The notes under the pieces: model-generated
What the model was told of the DNA's origin: nothing
Seen by the model: the letters and a program-made list of their open reading frames with translations, nothing else
The model's database searches: none
Assembly (NCBI GenBank): GCA_963758025.1
Contig: CAVWUA010000022.1
Location: 1 to 64,000, forward strand
Source of the DNA: CAVWUA01 sp963758025
Lineage (GTDB): Bacteria; Planctomycetota; Planctomycetia; Isosphaerales; Isosphaeraceae
Reading direction: 5' to 3'
Length of the DNA: 64,000 nucleotides
Part shown: positions 1 through 11,172 of the stretch, one piece after another
How positions within the stretch are numbered: the stretch's first letter is position 1
How the letters are laid out: every line of letters starts with the position of its first letter
Made by a program: the position numbers and the translations under genes

Positions 1-125
1 CATTCTCTTTCCAGAGGATGCTTGTGCCTGGCCGTCTGTCCGATTAAGTTCGTTGTGAGGCGACGAATTCGGGTTCGCGTCCTCGATGTCCCCCGATCCG
101 TTCCCCTACGAGTCCGAGACGAATC

Positions 126-1149
126 ATGCCAATCCATGTCACCTGCGATGCTTGCGGACGGGGCTTTCAGGCCAAGGACGAATACGCGGGGCATCGTGTC
201 CAGTGCCCGGAATGCGGACGCGACATCGCGATCCCCGGCACGCCATCCCCGGAAGGCATCGTCAAGCCGCCCGGGGAACCGGAGTTTTACCAGGGGGAGG
301 CCCGGACGAGCGGCAAGGCCATCGCCAGCATGGTACTGGGCATCCTGTCGTTCTGCCTGAGCATCTTCACGGGCATTCCGGCGATCATCCTCGGCATCCT
401 CGGCCTGAACGACATCAATCGCAGTTATGGCCGGGTCAAGGGGAAGGGGTTCGCCGTCACGGGGATCGTCACTGGCAGCGTGGGAATTATCTTCATTGTC
501 CCCGCGATCCTGATCGCCTTGCTGTTGCCCGCCGTGCAGGCGGCGCGTGAGGCCGCCCAACGCGCCCAGTGCACGAACAACCTCAAGCAAATCGGTCTGG
601 CCCTGCACAATTATCACGACACCTACGGCACGTTCCCCCCGCCCGCCATCACCGACGCCAACGGCAACCCCCTTCTGAGCTGGCGGGTCGCGATCCTGCC
701 GTTCCTGGGAGAGGACGGCCTCTATAACCAGTTCCATCTCGACGAACCCTGGGACAGCCCGAACAATCAGCCGCTGAGCTTCCAGCTTCCGTCGGTGTAC
801 AAGTGCCCGAGCCAGCCGGAGTCCGTCCCGCCGATGACCACCTATCAGGTGATCGTCGGCCCGGGAACGTTCTTCGAGAGGGCGGTGTCGATGCGGGAGA
901 TCACTCGACGGCACGGCCAACACGCTCGCGGTCGTCGAGTCGAGAGTCCCGGTCACCTGGAGCAAGCCGGAGGACCTTGCCTACAGCCCGAACGGGGCCT
1001 TGCCGCCGATGGGTAGCCAGCATCCCGGCGGGTTCAATGCGGCTGATGACGTCGATGGATCCGTCCGGTTCCTTCGGGACACGGTCGGCGATCCGACGAT
1101 CCGCTCCCTGATCACCCGGGACGGTAACGAAGTGGTGCCGGCCTTCTGA
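126..1149 (+). CDS. Zinc-ribbon / DUF1559 membrane protein (one frameshift)
   Basis: About 340 residues if one frameshift is corrected. The N-terminus carries a four-cysteine zinc ribbon (C7, C10, C27, C30), followed by two hydrophobic segments of DUF4190 type (about residues 58-125). A DUF1559 domain then begins at the motif LLLPAVQAAREA (about residue 130) and continues through CTNNLKQIGLALHNYH. The reading frame breaks near 905, where one extra T appears inside the otherwise standard ITDGTANT motif; it resumes one frame over and runs to TGA at 1147-1149 (ending NEVVPAF). DUF1559 proteins are a planctomycete-specific expanded family of unknown function, usually with a pseudopilin N-terminus; here that is replaced by the zinc ribbon and membrane region. 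Positions 1-125 upstream show no gene. Confidence 0.85.
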
Positions 1150-1317
1150 CCCCGCCGGCGGGTTCGGATCGAGACGAGAAGGCGTCACGAAGGTCTTCCC
1201 CCGACGCGGTGGAGGTGGTATCTCCTGGAAGGGGCCGCGCAAACCGTTCGCGCCTCTCCGACGTTGTCCGCGCTCCGGAACCGCCCCTGTTTCGATCGCC
1301 TAGAGGAGTGCCTGCCG

Positions 1318-2988
1318 TTGTCCTCAACCTCCGCCGCCGCGCCGTCGCCCCGGCAAGGCCGCTACCCTTGGGCGACCCGGGGCGACGTCAACGCCTTCTT
1401 CGGGCTGATGCTCGATAACATCGGCGACATGATCCTGATGGCCGCGCTTCTGGTCGGCGCGTTCGGCTTTCCGGCGCGCGTTCGTGCTGACCCGGATGAT
1501 CCCCGGCACGGCCGTCGGCGTGATGGTCGGCGACCTGATCTTCACGGTGATGGCCTTCCGCCTGGCGAAGCGGACGGGACGATCGGACGTGACCGCGATG
1601 CCGCTGGGCCTGGACACGCCGAGCACCTTCGGCGTGGTCTTCCTGATCCTGGGCCCGGCCTTCGTCCTGGCCCGCCAGCGCGGGCTGGAGCCGGAGGACG
1701 CCGCCCGGCACGCCTGGTTCGTGGGGATCGCCATGATCCTGGCCTCGGGCCTGTTCAAGCTCCTTTGCGCGGTGTTCAGCGGCTGGATTCGCCGGATCGT
1801 TCCTCGCGCGGGCCTGCTCGGCTCGCTGACCGCGATCGCCCTGGTCATCATCAGCTTCCTGCCCTTGCTGGAGATCGCCGCGCAGCCGATCGCGGGTTTC
1901 GTGGCCCTGGCCCTGATCCTGGCGACGCTGACGGCCCGCTGGGAGCTGCCGGGGCGGCTCCCCGGCGCCCTCGTGGCCGTGATGGTGGGAACCGTCGTGT
2001 ACTACGGATTGCATCTGGCCGGGCTGGGACCGGGCCTGGGTCGAGCGCCCCCCCTCGGCGATTCAGGCCGTCTTGCCGATGCCGATCGAGAGCTGGCTCG
2101 CCTGGTTCGAGCAGAACTGGAGCGAGGCGCTGGAGTTCCTGCCGGTGGCGATTCCGCTGGCCCTGGCCACGGTCGTCGGCGGGATCGACTGCACCGAGAG
2201 TGCCTCGGCGGCCGGAGACGACTACCCGACCGGCACGGTCATCGGGGTCGAGGGCCTGGCGACCCTCGTCGGGGGGCTCTTCGGCGGGGTGATCCAGTCC
2301 ACGCCCTATATCGGCCATCCGGCCTACAAGGCGATGGGCGCCCGCGCCGGTTATACCCTGGCCACGGCGTTGTTCGTGGGGGCGGCGGGGGTGTTCGGCT
2401 ACTTCGGCTGGATCTTCACGATCATCCCCAAGGCGGCCATCTTCCCGATCCTGATCTTCGTCGGCCTGGAGATCACCGCGCAATCGTTCCGGGCGACCCC
2501 CTCGCGGCACCTGCCCGCCCTGGGCCTGGCCTGCGTGCCGGCCCTGGCGTACCTGGCGTACCTCATCATGGATCGGCAGTTCCAGGCGGCGGGAAAGCCG
2601 TTCAGCGCCGTACAATCTCGACATCCAGCAGTGGCAGCAGACGATCACCACGCTGGCCAACGGGTTCATCGTCACGAGCCTGCTCTGGGGCACAACACTG
2701 GCACGTCTGATCGATGGCCGGATGCGCGCGGCGGCGGCCACCCTGGCGGTCGCGGGGGTCTTCGCGCTGTTCGGGATCATCCACTCTCCCCTGCCCTCCT
2801 CGCCGATCCTGCCGCCCCATGCGGCGATCGCCCGGCTGAAGACGCAAGGGCGGTTCGAGGCGTCGGCCGCCCTGACCCCCTACCACTGGACGGCCGCCTA
2901 TGGCGCGATGGCCGCCGCGCTCCTGATCCTCGGCTGGACGGGCCACGCCCCCTCGCCCGAAGCGGCCGACGAGCCACACCCGGTCTGA
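1318..2988 (+). CDS. NCS2-like (xanthine/uracil-type) permease, three frameshifts
   Basis: A multi-spanning inner-membrane protein of about 550 residues with at least ten hydrophobic segments. Recognisable stretches are IGDMILMAALLVGAFGFP, TAMPLGLDTPSTFGVVF, FLPVAIPLALATVVGGIDCTES and GVIQSTPYIGHPAYKAMG. This pattern fits the nucleobase:cation symporter-2 / AzgA-like group, which takes up purines or uracil; the actual substrate cannot be told. The frame shifts by +1 near 1477, 2037 and 2607, with the sequence resuming each time. I place the start at TTG 1318 because AGAGGAG lies about nine bases upstream and no ATG fits the N-terminus. The neighbour 15 bp downstream is an OsmC gene on the same strand, so they may be cotranscribed. 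Confidence 0.75.
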
Positions 2989-3002
2989 TGGGAGAAACCG
3001 CG

Positions 3003-3518
3003 ATGAATGCCGACGAACTGCGGGCGTTGCAGGAACCGATCAAGGCCCACTACCGGGATGATCCCTCCGCCGCGCGGGTGACGTTCCGGGCGGAAGGGAC
3101 GCTCGATCCATCGGCCATTCTCTGCCGGGTCGAGACGACGGCGGGAACCGTCGCATCAGGCTTGCATCCGATGGCCGGAGGGGACGGCCAGAGTGCTTGC
3201 TCGGGCGATATGCTCCTGCAATCTCTGGTCGCCTGCGCGGGCGTGACCCTGCGGGCCGTCGCCACGGCGCTCGGGGTGGAGTTGCGGGGTGGAACGATCC
3301 GCGCGGAGGGACAGCTCGACTTCCGCGGCACGCTCGGCGTCCGCAAGGACGTGCCGATCGGCATCACCGACATCCGGCTCCTGTTCGACCTCGACACCGA
3401 CGCCACTCCCGAGCAGCTTCAGACGCTCTTGAAGCTGACGGAACGCTACTGCGTCATCTACCAGACCTTGCGCAATCCGCCCACGATCCAGGCTGAGATT
3501 CTCCGCCCGACGTCCTGA
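3003..3518 (+). CDS. OsmC/Ohr-family protein
   Basis: A complete 171-residue OsmC-family protein. The two family cysteines are present, one in SACSGDMLLQSLVACAGV (around residues 65-80) and one in ERYCVIYQTL near the C-terminus. Members reduce organic or fatty-acid hydroperoxides using this cysteine pair in the cytoplasm; some relatives have lost that activity. The start at ATG 3003 follows GGGAGA at a good distance, although the frame stays open upstream because of the frameshift in the preceding permease. The gene is followed directly by a strong hairpin at 3524-3565. Confidence 0.88.
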   Translation: MNADELRALQEPIKAHYRDDPSAARVTFRAEGTLDPSAILCRVETTAGTVASGLHPMAGGDGQSACSGDMLLQSLVACAGVTLRAVATALGVELRGGTIRAEGQLDFRGTLGVRKDVPIGITDIRLLFDLDTDATPEQLQTLLKLTERYCVIYQTLRNPPTIQAEILRPTS

Positions 3519-3523
3519 AAAGC

Positions 3524-3565
3524 GAGCCGCCGGCCCCTTCCACGAAGGAAAGGGACCGGCGGCTC
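3524..3565. terminator. Bidirectional hairpin terminator
   Basis: An inverted repeat with near-perfect 18-19 base arms (GAGCCGCCGG... pairing with ...CCGGCGGCTC) and a short ACGAAGG-type loop. It sits between the convergent ends of the OsmC gene (stop at 3518) and the cupredoxin-lipoprotein gene (stop at 3607), so it can serve both strands. There is no long T-run. Confidence 0.7.
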
Positions 3566-3606
3566 GATCGAATCGGCTGGATTTCCCTGGTTTTCCCAGG
3601 GGCTGG

Positions 3607-4534
3607 TCACTTGACCTGGTCCGCCTGGATGGTGAAGTCCTGCGTGGTGACGTCGTCCGCCTTGATCGTGACGGGATCACCCGAGGAAGCGGTCACGAAC
3701 TTCGGATGAACGGCCTCCTGCCAGACAACCACCTTCTGCGTGCCGGCGGGGGCATTCTTGATCTCGAACTCCCCCTTGTCGTTGGTGACGGCGAAGTAGG
3801 GGTTGTCCGACACCATCCACCAGGCCTTCATCCAGGGATGGATATCGCAGACGACGTCGCCAGGGCGGTTTTCCTTGGCCTTCAGTTCGATCGGCGGCAC
3901 CGGAGCGCCGGGCTGGACGCTGAAGTTGTTCTTCAGGTTGAACAGGTTGAAGTGGACGTTGTGGCCGACCGGGTCGCTCGACTTGATGTCCACCTTGCTG
4001 CCGGTCATGGCCGCCAGGACGTGCGGCACGAAGAGGCAACCGTCCTGATCGAATTCCTGCTGCGCTTGCAGAGCCTCCGACTTGGCCTCCTCGTTCACGG
4101 CCGTGGGTCGGGGAATGTACACAATCGCCCACTTCACCCCCTTGGTCTCGGGGTCCACGACGAGCGTCTGGTTCGGGACCGGCTCCGCGGCGCAGACCTG
4201 GGCATCCTTGACGCTGGCATCCCCCTGCTTGACCAGGGGAGCGAGATCCGGGGCATTCCCCGCGAAGACAACGCGGCCCTTCAAGGTGCCCCAACCCTCG
4301 GCCTTGACCGCAGCGGCCTCGGCGGGCTGACCGGCCTCCTTGGTCGCGACCGCGACCTCGACGCCCTCGCTCCGCTCCTCCGCCCGCGGTGTTCGCGCCC
4401 GCGACCGGCTCGGGCACGGTGACGGTCGCCTCATCGACGCTCTCCTCACCACCGCCGCAACCCGCGACCAGCAGGAGGGAAGCGGTCAGGCCGACGCCAG
4501 CCAGGTTCCAGGAACGGGTCCAGTATGACTTCAT
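3607..4534 (-). CDS. Cupredoxin-like lipoprotein of the bc-complex operon (one frameshift)
   Basis: About 309 residues. The start at ATG 4534 is preceded by GGAG and opens a lipoprotein signal (MKSYWTRSW..., lipobox LLLVAGC), so the protein is probably anchored in a membrane on the non-cytoplasmic side. After an acidic linker comes a domain with the motifs GHNVHFNLFN and VVCDIHPWMKAWWMV. These supply His, Cys, His and Met in the order of a type 1 copper site, as in plastocyanin-like cupredoxins. The C-terminal part (NDKGEFEIKNAPAGTQKVVVW) looks like a carboxypeptidase-regulatory beta-sandwich. A +1 frameshift near 4390 splits the linker. It is the last gene after the multihaem cytochrome; a role as mobile or bound electron acceptor is inferred from the copper ligands and position, not shown. 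Confidence 0.75.
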
Positions 4535-4684
4535 GGAGTGTCTCCGGGTGCTTGAAAAAGGTGTCGCTCGGTTGTTGATCAAGAGAGGAGAGAGGATTGA
4601 GGGCCGATGGTTTCCGGCCGATGCGGGTCATGAACATCGAACCGGAGCATCAGCCATCAATCCCGATGATGACGCGTTCCTCGG

Positions 4685-7600
4685 TCACTCCGCCTCTCCC
4701 GGGGCCTTGGCCGTCTCGGCCTTCGGCTCCGGCTTGGCCTGGGTGTTGGCCAGTTGCTGCTCGACGGCGTTGAGGTAGTTCAGGAGCGTGTCGCGGATCG
4801 CCCGGACCTGGGCGAGCGGCTTCTCCTCGAACGACTTCGGCACGTAGTCGGGCGTCGATCCCGGCGCCGGGTGCGGCGGGATGTTCTGCGGCATGGCCGT
4901 GTAGGGAACCAGACGCGACGGGCGACCGATCCACTCCAGGAGGTATTCCGGCCGGAACCGCGGGGAGACCTGGCGCAGGTCGGGACCATTGACCACGTCG
5001 GCCCCGCCGGTCGGCTTGAACTGGCCGATGGCGTGGCACTGGATGCACAGACCCTTGCCGTTGCCGGTGATGAGCTGCCAGCCGCCCGAGAGGTAGTCCT
5101 TGTGCTCGTCCTTCGCGGGTCGAGAGATACGCGCGATCCCGTTCGGGGATGTCCTGATAGGGGAACTCGGCCCCATCACGCGCGGCGAAGTAGTTGGCCA
5201 GGTCGCGCGTCTCGGCGTCGGCGGTCTGCCGCGCGCTGGTCGGTTCGGCGGTCATGGCCTTCGTCTGCGACGACTCGATGCCCTCCAGGGCCTCATCCAG
5301 CTCCTCGGGGGTGACGCCATAATGGAACCTCGGCATCCGCAGGTTGACCGCGGGCCGGATCGCGTACGGGTCTTGCAGGAAGCTGGTCAGCCAGGGGGTC
5401 TGGACCTTCACGCCCTCGCGGATCAAGGGGGGTGGGAGCCGGTTCCAGTAGGTGGAGAAATTGCCTCCGGTCTCGGCGGCCTGCGTGGTGGCGTAGAGCC
5501 AGGCGAAGTCTCCCCCCTCGGCCTCGGTCACCTGGACCTTGTCCGGGTTGACGATCACGTTGTCGCCGACGTTGAAGGTATAGCCCCGGATCGTGACCGG
5601 CTTCCAGAGTTGCACGGCGAGCTGGGTGACGGGGTTGCCCTCCTCGTCGAAGTCCTCGATGGTCGCCGTCGGCATTCCTTCCAGGACCACCGGCTCGTCG
5701 GTCTCGGGCAAAGGGAGGAGGATGGTCGTCTCGGGGTCGATCTCGGTCCCCTCCTCGACCTCCTCGGCGAGCACGACCTCGGTCTTCTTCGGGTCGTAGG
5801 TGATGCCGGGGTAGAACTCCCGGTAGTCGTTGGCGCGATCGCCGTAGGAGATGACCACGTTGGTCTTCAAGACCGGCATCGCCTCGGCGATGTCGCGCGG
5901 CGGCGATCGTGTAGCGCGGCATCTGCGAGCACGTGGCACCCTCGGCAGTTGTACGGTTCAGGAGCCGCTCACCCTGCGCCCGGGCCTGCGTGGTCGGGTT
6001 GTAATCGGGCAGATACTTCGCGGCGATCTTCTCGCCGGTCAGGCCGAGGATGAAGGTCATGACCTCCTCGATCGCCTTCGGGTCGTCCGCCCAGGAGAAC
6101 TGCGGCATGCGCAGGCGCTCGTCCCAGGCCTTCAGCTCCTCGCGGGTCTTCTTGTAGTCGTAGCAGCGCGGGCGGTGCAGCTTCTGGAAGAGGAACCCGG
6201 TGCGGGTGTGATCAGCGAGCTTCTCGTGGTAATACTCGTCGGTGCCGTCGTACTCGTACTCGCCCTCGTCGGTCTTCGTGCGGTGGTCGTCGAGGAACTC
6301 GACGATGTGGGCGAAGTCGAGCTTCGTCGGGCTCTTCAGGCCCCAGCCGTTGAGCGGGGTGCCGATCGGCTTGGCGTCCTCGAAGCCCGGGATGTTGTGG
6401 CAGCCGAAGCAGCCGAGGCGGCTGATCGTCTTCTCGCCCAGGTACATGAGCTTCTCGTCCCGCGACATGCTCTTGATGACGTCGGGCACGTCGCTGAGCA
6501 GGACCGTCTTGTTCTTGTAGGTCTTGCTCTTGGCCAGGTAGAGCGTGACCAGTTCCTCGAGCCCCTTCTGGACCTCCGGCGAGTCGATCGCCGGCGATCT
6601 CGACCTCGACGGCCACTCCGCCCTTGACCGAGATCAGCCAGGAGGCGATGTCGGCGGCGTCCTGCTGCGAGAGCTGCAGGTTGGGCATCAGGCTCTTGGG
6701 ATGGTAGGCGGCCGGGTTGTAGATCCAGTTGGCCAGCCAGCGATACCCCTGCTCGTCGCTGGGGAACTTGGCGGCGATGTTGACCAGGTTCGGGCCGAAG
6801 TCCGCCTTGGCGAACGGGCGGGACGGCTCGGGGAGGTTCTGCGGGTCGTACGTGCTGGCCAGGTCGGCCCCCGGCCTGACCGTTTCGCCCGGCTCCATTT
6901 CCTCGCGGAGGGAGTTCGGCACGTCCTCGAGGCTGTAGGTCTTGTGCGAGTGGCAGGCCATGCAGCCTTTTTCGAAGAAGAGGGTCTTCCCCTTCTCGGC
7001 GTCCCCCTGCGCGGGGGGATCGACGAAGCCTTCCGGCTCGGTGCTGTTGGCGAACAGGTAGTGGGTGATCGCGTGGATCTCGGCGTCGACCTTGGGCAGA
7101 TCCTCGGCGCGACTCGTTGTTGTCCACGTCGTAGAACCGCGGCATCCGGGTATCGGGCCGGAAGGCGTGCGGGTTCTTGATCCACTTGAGCGACCCAGTC
7201 CTTGTCGGCCTTGTAGCCGAGGTGGGCCAGGTTCGGGCCGACCTGCCGGTTGTCGGTCAGGTCGGGGCCGAACGACCCCTCGCCGCCGATCGTGTGGCAG
7301 CCCGTGCAGCCGAACTTGGTGATCCGCTCATACCCGGCCTGGAGCTTCTCGGCCTGGGGGACGTCGGTGACCTGGTGGTGGCACTTCATGCAGCTCGACT
7401 GGATGAACCGCGTCGGGCTGCATCGGGAAGTCCCAGTGGTGGATCTCCTGCCAGCCGTATTCCTCGCTGCCAGCGCTCGCCTTCTTTCAGGCTCGTTCGG
7501 CGCGTGCGAGGCGTAGGTGAAGGTCGGTGCCGGACCCCTGGCCGCCGTGGCAGATGGTGCAGCCGAAGCTGTTGATCGGGTGCGGGCCGTTGCCGTCGAG

Positions 7601-8531
7601 ATACAGCCCGGCCGTGACGACGCTGGCCCGTCGGATCGATGGCCGTCGCGCCGTCGGTCAGGTGGGGGTGCGTTGTGAAGACGGCCGGCATCGGCTTGCC
7701 GTTGGCCAGGGTGTCGTAGCCGAGGCGGTCGATCCCCAGGTGGCAGGTCGTGCAGCGGTCGAACCGGGGAACTTCCTTGAAGTTGTAGTTGATCGTCAGG
7801 TCGGGCAGGGTGATCTGCTTGATCTTGGTCGGCGGGGCGGCCAGGTCGATGATCGGCAGGCCGCGAAGCCAGGCGGTCAGGCCGTAAGTACTCGGCCTCC
7901 TTCTGTTCCAGCGAGCGGACGACCCGGTCGTGCTCGCGGGTCAGGCGACTCCTTCTTGCGTTCCTTCTCCTCGATATTGCCGCGCAGGCTGGCCAGTTCG
8001 GCCAACTGGCCGTTGAGCGTCTTCTCGACCGCCTCGAACTCCCGGGTGATCCGCAGGAGCCTTTCCTCGGCGGGAACGATCGTCTCGACCATGTAGGCGC
8101 GGGCCCGGCGATCCTCGCCGCGGTCGATCATGCCGTCGTAGAAGCTGCGCAGGCTGTCCAGCTCGGCCTTCTGGAACTTCCGCTCGGTGTCGAGCCGCTG
8201 GAAGTCGCCGCGGGTCCGGTCGATCCTGGCCTCCAGGTCGGAGATGGCCCCGGCGTTCTCGATCTCGGCCTTCCTGGCGGCCCGGATCTCGCGTTCGACG
8301 AGGTCGATCTGGTCCTGGTACTGGGTCTTCTGCAGCTCCAGGGCCTCGCGCTCGGAGGCTTTGAGCTTGGATGTCTCGATGTCCTGAAAGCGGCGCTGGA
8401 CCTTCTTCCAGGGGCGGAGGTGGTCGGCCATGATCATCCAGACGATCGACCAGCATCATCACGACCGACGAGACCGCGAAGACGACGTGCAGGGTCGGCT
8501 GACGCCGGTAGGTTTCCTCGGTTGCGGGCAT
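4685..8531 (-). CDS. Eight-haem membrane-anchored cytochrome c of bc-type complex (many frameshifts)
   Basis: A reconstructed protein of about 1,270 residues. The N-terminus (MPATEETYRRQ) leads into one membrane segment (LHVVFAVSSVVMMLV...), then a charged coiled-coil stretch of roughly 150 residues. Eight c-type haem sites follow: CTTCH (7740-7754), CTICH (7547-7561), CMKCH (7378-7392), CTGCH (7294-7308), CMACH (6950-6964), CFGCH (6397-6411), CRGCH (5934-5948, visible only in the shifted frame) and CIQCH (5033-5047). About fifteen single-base shifts interrupt it, nearly all +1. It lies directly downstream of cytochrome b genes and upstream of a cupredoxin lipoprotein, so it most likely carries electrons from the Rieske/cytochrome b core toward a terminal acceptor outside the cytoplasmic membrane. 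The start at ATG 8531 gives the expected membrane anchor. Confidence 0.8.
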
Positions 8532-8592
8532 AGGTCTCTAGCCTGAGCTGAAGGGAAAGTTTACCCCCGCCCCCGGCCACTCCCCCTACATA

Positions 8593-10190
8593 TTAGATAT
8601 TGAAGAAGTATTCCGGGATCGCCACGAGGTACTTCAGGTTGAACGACCACCGCAGCACCATCTTGATCGGCAGCGCGGCCATGAACAGGATCAGGGTCGC
8701 CAGCACGGCATACCGCAGGTAGCCCGACTGGGCGATGTACTTCTGGAAGAACATCCGCGCCAGAAGCGGCGGGATCACGATGAAGTACGCGAGACACGCC
8801 AGGATGCCGGGCGCCTCGCGGAGCAGGATGTTCTGCGGCCTGCGCCGTCCCGATCAACTGGACCCAGAAGATGTCGGACAGGTTGACGTTATTGAGCGGG
8901 ATCAGCTTATGGACATCCCAGTACTCATACGGACCGAAGAAGTTCCAGTTCGGGCCGCGCAGGAACGTCCCCAGCAGGATCAGGATGACCCAGAGGACGA
9001 GGATAGCCGAACTGGAAGGTCAGGTAGGCGAACTTGCGTTGATTGATCGTGTAGTAGCCGTTGCCCTGCTTGTTGGTGTCGATGTAGGGCATGGCCATCA
9101 GGCCGACAATGATCATTGTGGGCAGGACGACGCCGGCCATCCAGGGGTCGAAGTAGACGAGCATCTCCTGGAGCCCGAGGAAGTACCACGGGGCCTTCGA
9201 CGGGTTGGGCGCGGAGGTCGAGCTGGCCGGTTCTTCCAGAGGGGCCTGCAAGGCGATGGCCCAGACGACCAGGACGACCGTCTGGAGGACCATGGCGATC
9301 AGCTCGGTATAGACCAGGTCGGGCCACGTGAGGGTCTTCTCCGGCTCCAGTTCTTCCAGGTTCGGCAGCCCCTGGGCCATGCGGGCATCGTTGATGACGG
9401 CGCGTCGCAGGCTCAGCCAGGTGAAGAAGCCGACGACGATGATCAGGCCGACGATCGGCACGTTGTCGGGCTTGGTGACGATCTCGCGGAAATCGTAGTC
9501 GGTCATGCTCAGGCCGAAGAACAGCAAGGCGGCATTGACCAGCCCCCAGGCGACGACGCCGCCCGCCCAGACCCGCCGGTAGACGTAACAGCAGGATGAA
9601 GCCGAGCGTGGCCCCGATGAAGAAGGTGGTCGGGCCGGAGACGAAATCGATGGCGTTGCGGATGAAACCGCGGCAAGGCGTACTCGCTGCCGAGCGATGT
9701 AGACGATCCCCATCGCCTGGAAGATCACCGCGACGACCGACCAGATCAGCGCCCAGAGAGTGCGGTTGATCGGCCTGCCGAGACCGACGGCCGGGATGTG
9801 GTCGTCGAGGCTCGGCCCGCCGTACTCCCCTTCGCGGCCGTGCCCGGCGGCGTGGACCTCGGCATGGTGCGCCGCGTCGGCCCCGGCGGCGATCGCCACC
9901 ATGATGTTGGCCAGCGCGCAGAGGCCATAGGCCACGCGGAAGGCCTCGGGACCGAGCGCGTCGTGGAACAGGATCACCAGCGTGGCGAGGCCGTAGAGGC
10001 CACCGAAGGCGACCATCAGCCAGTCGGGCAGCCGCCGGGTCCTCGGCGCCAGCCCGACGCGCGAGGCCCCCTCCGAGACCATCTCCATGTAGGCCACGTA
10101 GGCCGCCGCCGCCGCGTTCAGCAGCGCGGCCAGCAGGTAGAACCAGCCAAGGCCGGCCATCACGCCGGGGGTTAGGTCGGGGTGGTGCAT
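8593..10190 (-). CDS. Cytochrome b C-terminal / subunit IV-like membrane protein (frameshifted)
   Basis: About 530 residues when five +1 shifts (near 9690, 9672, 9588, 9008 and 8838) are corrected. The N-terminal third has several hydrophobic helices (GWFYLLAALLNAAAAAYVAY, YGLCALANIMVAIAAGAD) not found in ordinary subunit IV. The middle contains the quinol-site region NPSKAPWYFLGLQEMLVYFD, equivalent to the PEWY loop of cytochrome b, followed by helices of the cytochrome b C-terminal domain. The end reads LKYLVAIPEYFFNI before TAA at 8593-8595. It lies between the cytochrome b core gene and the multihaem cytochrome gene on the same strand. The role in binding quinol at the outer site follows from the family; the added N-terminal helices are of unknown function. 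Confidence 0.8.
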
Positions 10191-10251
10191 GGGTCTTCCC
10201 GAGGTCCGTGGTCAGGGGCTAAAGGTCGAGAGGGATCATGAGCCGGGAGGC

Positions 10252-11025
10252 TTACATCGGTCCGCTGATTCCGCCGTCTTTCCGCACGCGCCAGAAGTGG
10301 ATCATGATCAGGAAGGCGGCGGCCAGCGGAATCGCCACGCAGTGCAGCACGTAGAAGCGGTTCAGCGTCATCTCACCGACGGAGCGGCCGCCCAGCAGGG
10401 CGAACTTCGCGTCGGAGCCCGACGTGATCAGCTTGACCCCGTTGAGTGTCAGGAGCGAGGCCCCCGGCCCCTCCACGCCCGCGAACGGCGTTGCCCGGGC
10501 CATGTTCGAGCCGACGGTGATGGCCCAGATGGCGAGCTGGTCCCACGGCAGCAGATAGCCGGTGAAGGACAGCAGCAGCGTCAAGACCAGCAGGATCACG
10601 CCGATGACCCAGTTGAACTCGCGGGGTGGCTTGTAGCTGCCGGTCAGGAAGACGCGGTACATGTGCAGCCAGACGGCGATGACCATCGCGTGCGCGCCCC
10701 AGCGGTGCAGCTCGCGGAGGATGCCCAGGGTCGTCACGTCGCGCAGGGCGAGGATGTCGTTGTACGCGTGTTCCAGCGTCGGCCGGTAGTAGAACATCAG
10801 CAGGACGCCGGTGACGACCTCGACCATGAACAGGAAGAAGGTCGTGCCGCCCATGCACCACGTGTAACTCAGCGCGATCCCCTGCTTGCGGACGCTGACC
10901 GGGTGCAGGTGCAGGAAGAAGTTGGTGAGCATGACGACCACCCGGTTGCGCCTGTCTTTGGGCATCGGGTGGCGAAAGATACTTTTCCAGACCTGCGACT
11001 CGGTGATCTTCTCTGCGATGGCCAT
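10252..11025 (-). CDS. petB: Cytochrome b (b6-type N-terminal core)
   Basis: An intact protein of 257 residues, the length of a split, b6-type cytochrome b. Haem-binding histidines lie in LHRWGAHAMVIAVWLHMYRVF (about residues 95-115) and in FYVLHCVAIPLAAAFLIMIHFW near the C-terminus. The loop FTGYLLPWDQLAIWAITVGSNM is the typical cytochrome b motif between the third and fourth helices. The start at ATG 11025 is supported by AAGGGA just upstream; the longer open frame upstream has no family similarity. It follows the Rieske gene and precedes the subunit IV-like gene on the same strand, as in bc/b6f operons. The protein spans the cytoplasmic membrane and transfers electrons between its two b haems during quinol oxidation. 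Confidence 0.9.
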   Translation of the reverse strand: MAIAEKITESQVWKSIFRHPMPKDRRNRVVVMLTNFFLHLHPVSVRKQGIALSYTWCMGGTTFFLFMVEVVTGVLLMFYYRPTLEHAYNDILALRDVTTLGILRELHRWGAHAMVIAVWLHMYRVFLTGSYKPPREFNWVIGVILLVLTLLLSFTGYLLPWDQLAIWAITVGSNMARATPFAGVEGPGASLLTLNGVKLITSGSDAKFALLGGRSVGEMTLNRFYVLHCVAIPLAAAFLIMIHFWRVRKDGGISGPM

Positions 11026-11172
11026 GATCGTCCCTTGGTTCGCTCCGCAACCGCACCGCAAAGGTGTCTCGGCCCCCGGCCCCGTTGCCGGGAGATCACT
11101 CAGAGAGGGGCCGCGAACGGCCCCCCTCGCACGACGAATTCTCAAGAAGTGCCGCGCCGCCGGATGAAAGGA

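Noticed and set aside
3677..4582. A 301-residue frame overlapping the cupredoxin gene
   Set aside because: Only its first 65 residues (the lipoprotein signal) are real. The rest is the frame left after the slip near 4390; the copper motifs are in the other frame.
5900..5955. Programmed frameshifting or a missing haem site in the multihaem cytochrome
   Set aside because: A CRGCH site appears once a -1/+1 pair is corrected, and similar slips occur all over the window in unrelated genes. There is no slippery heptamer or conserved stimulatory structure.
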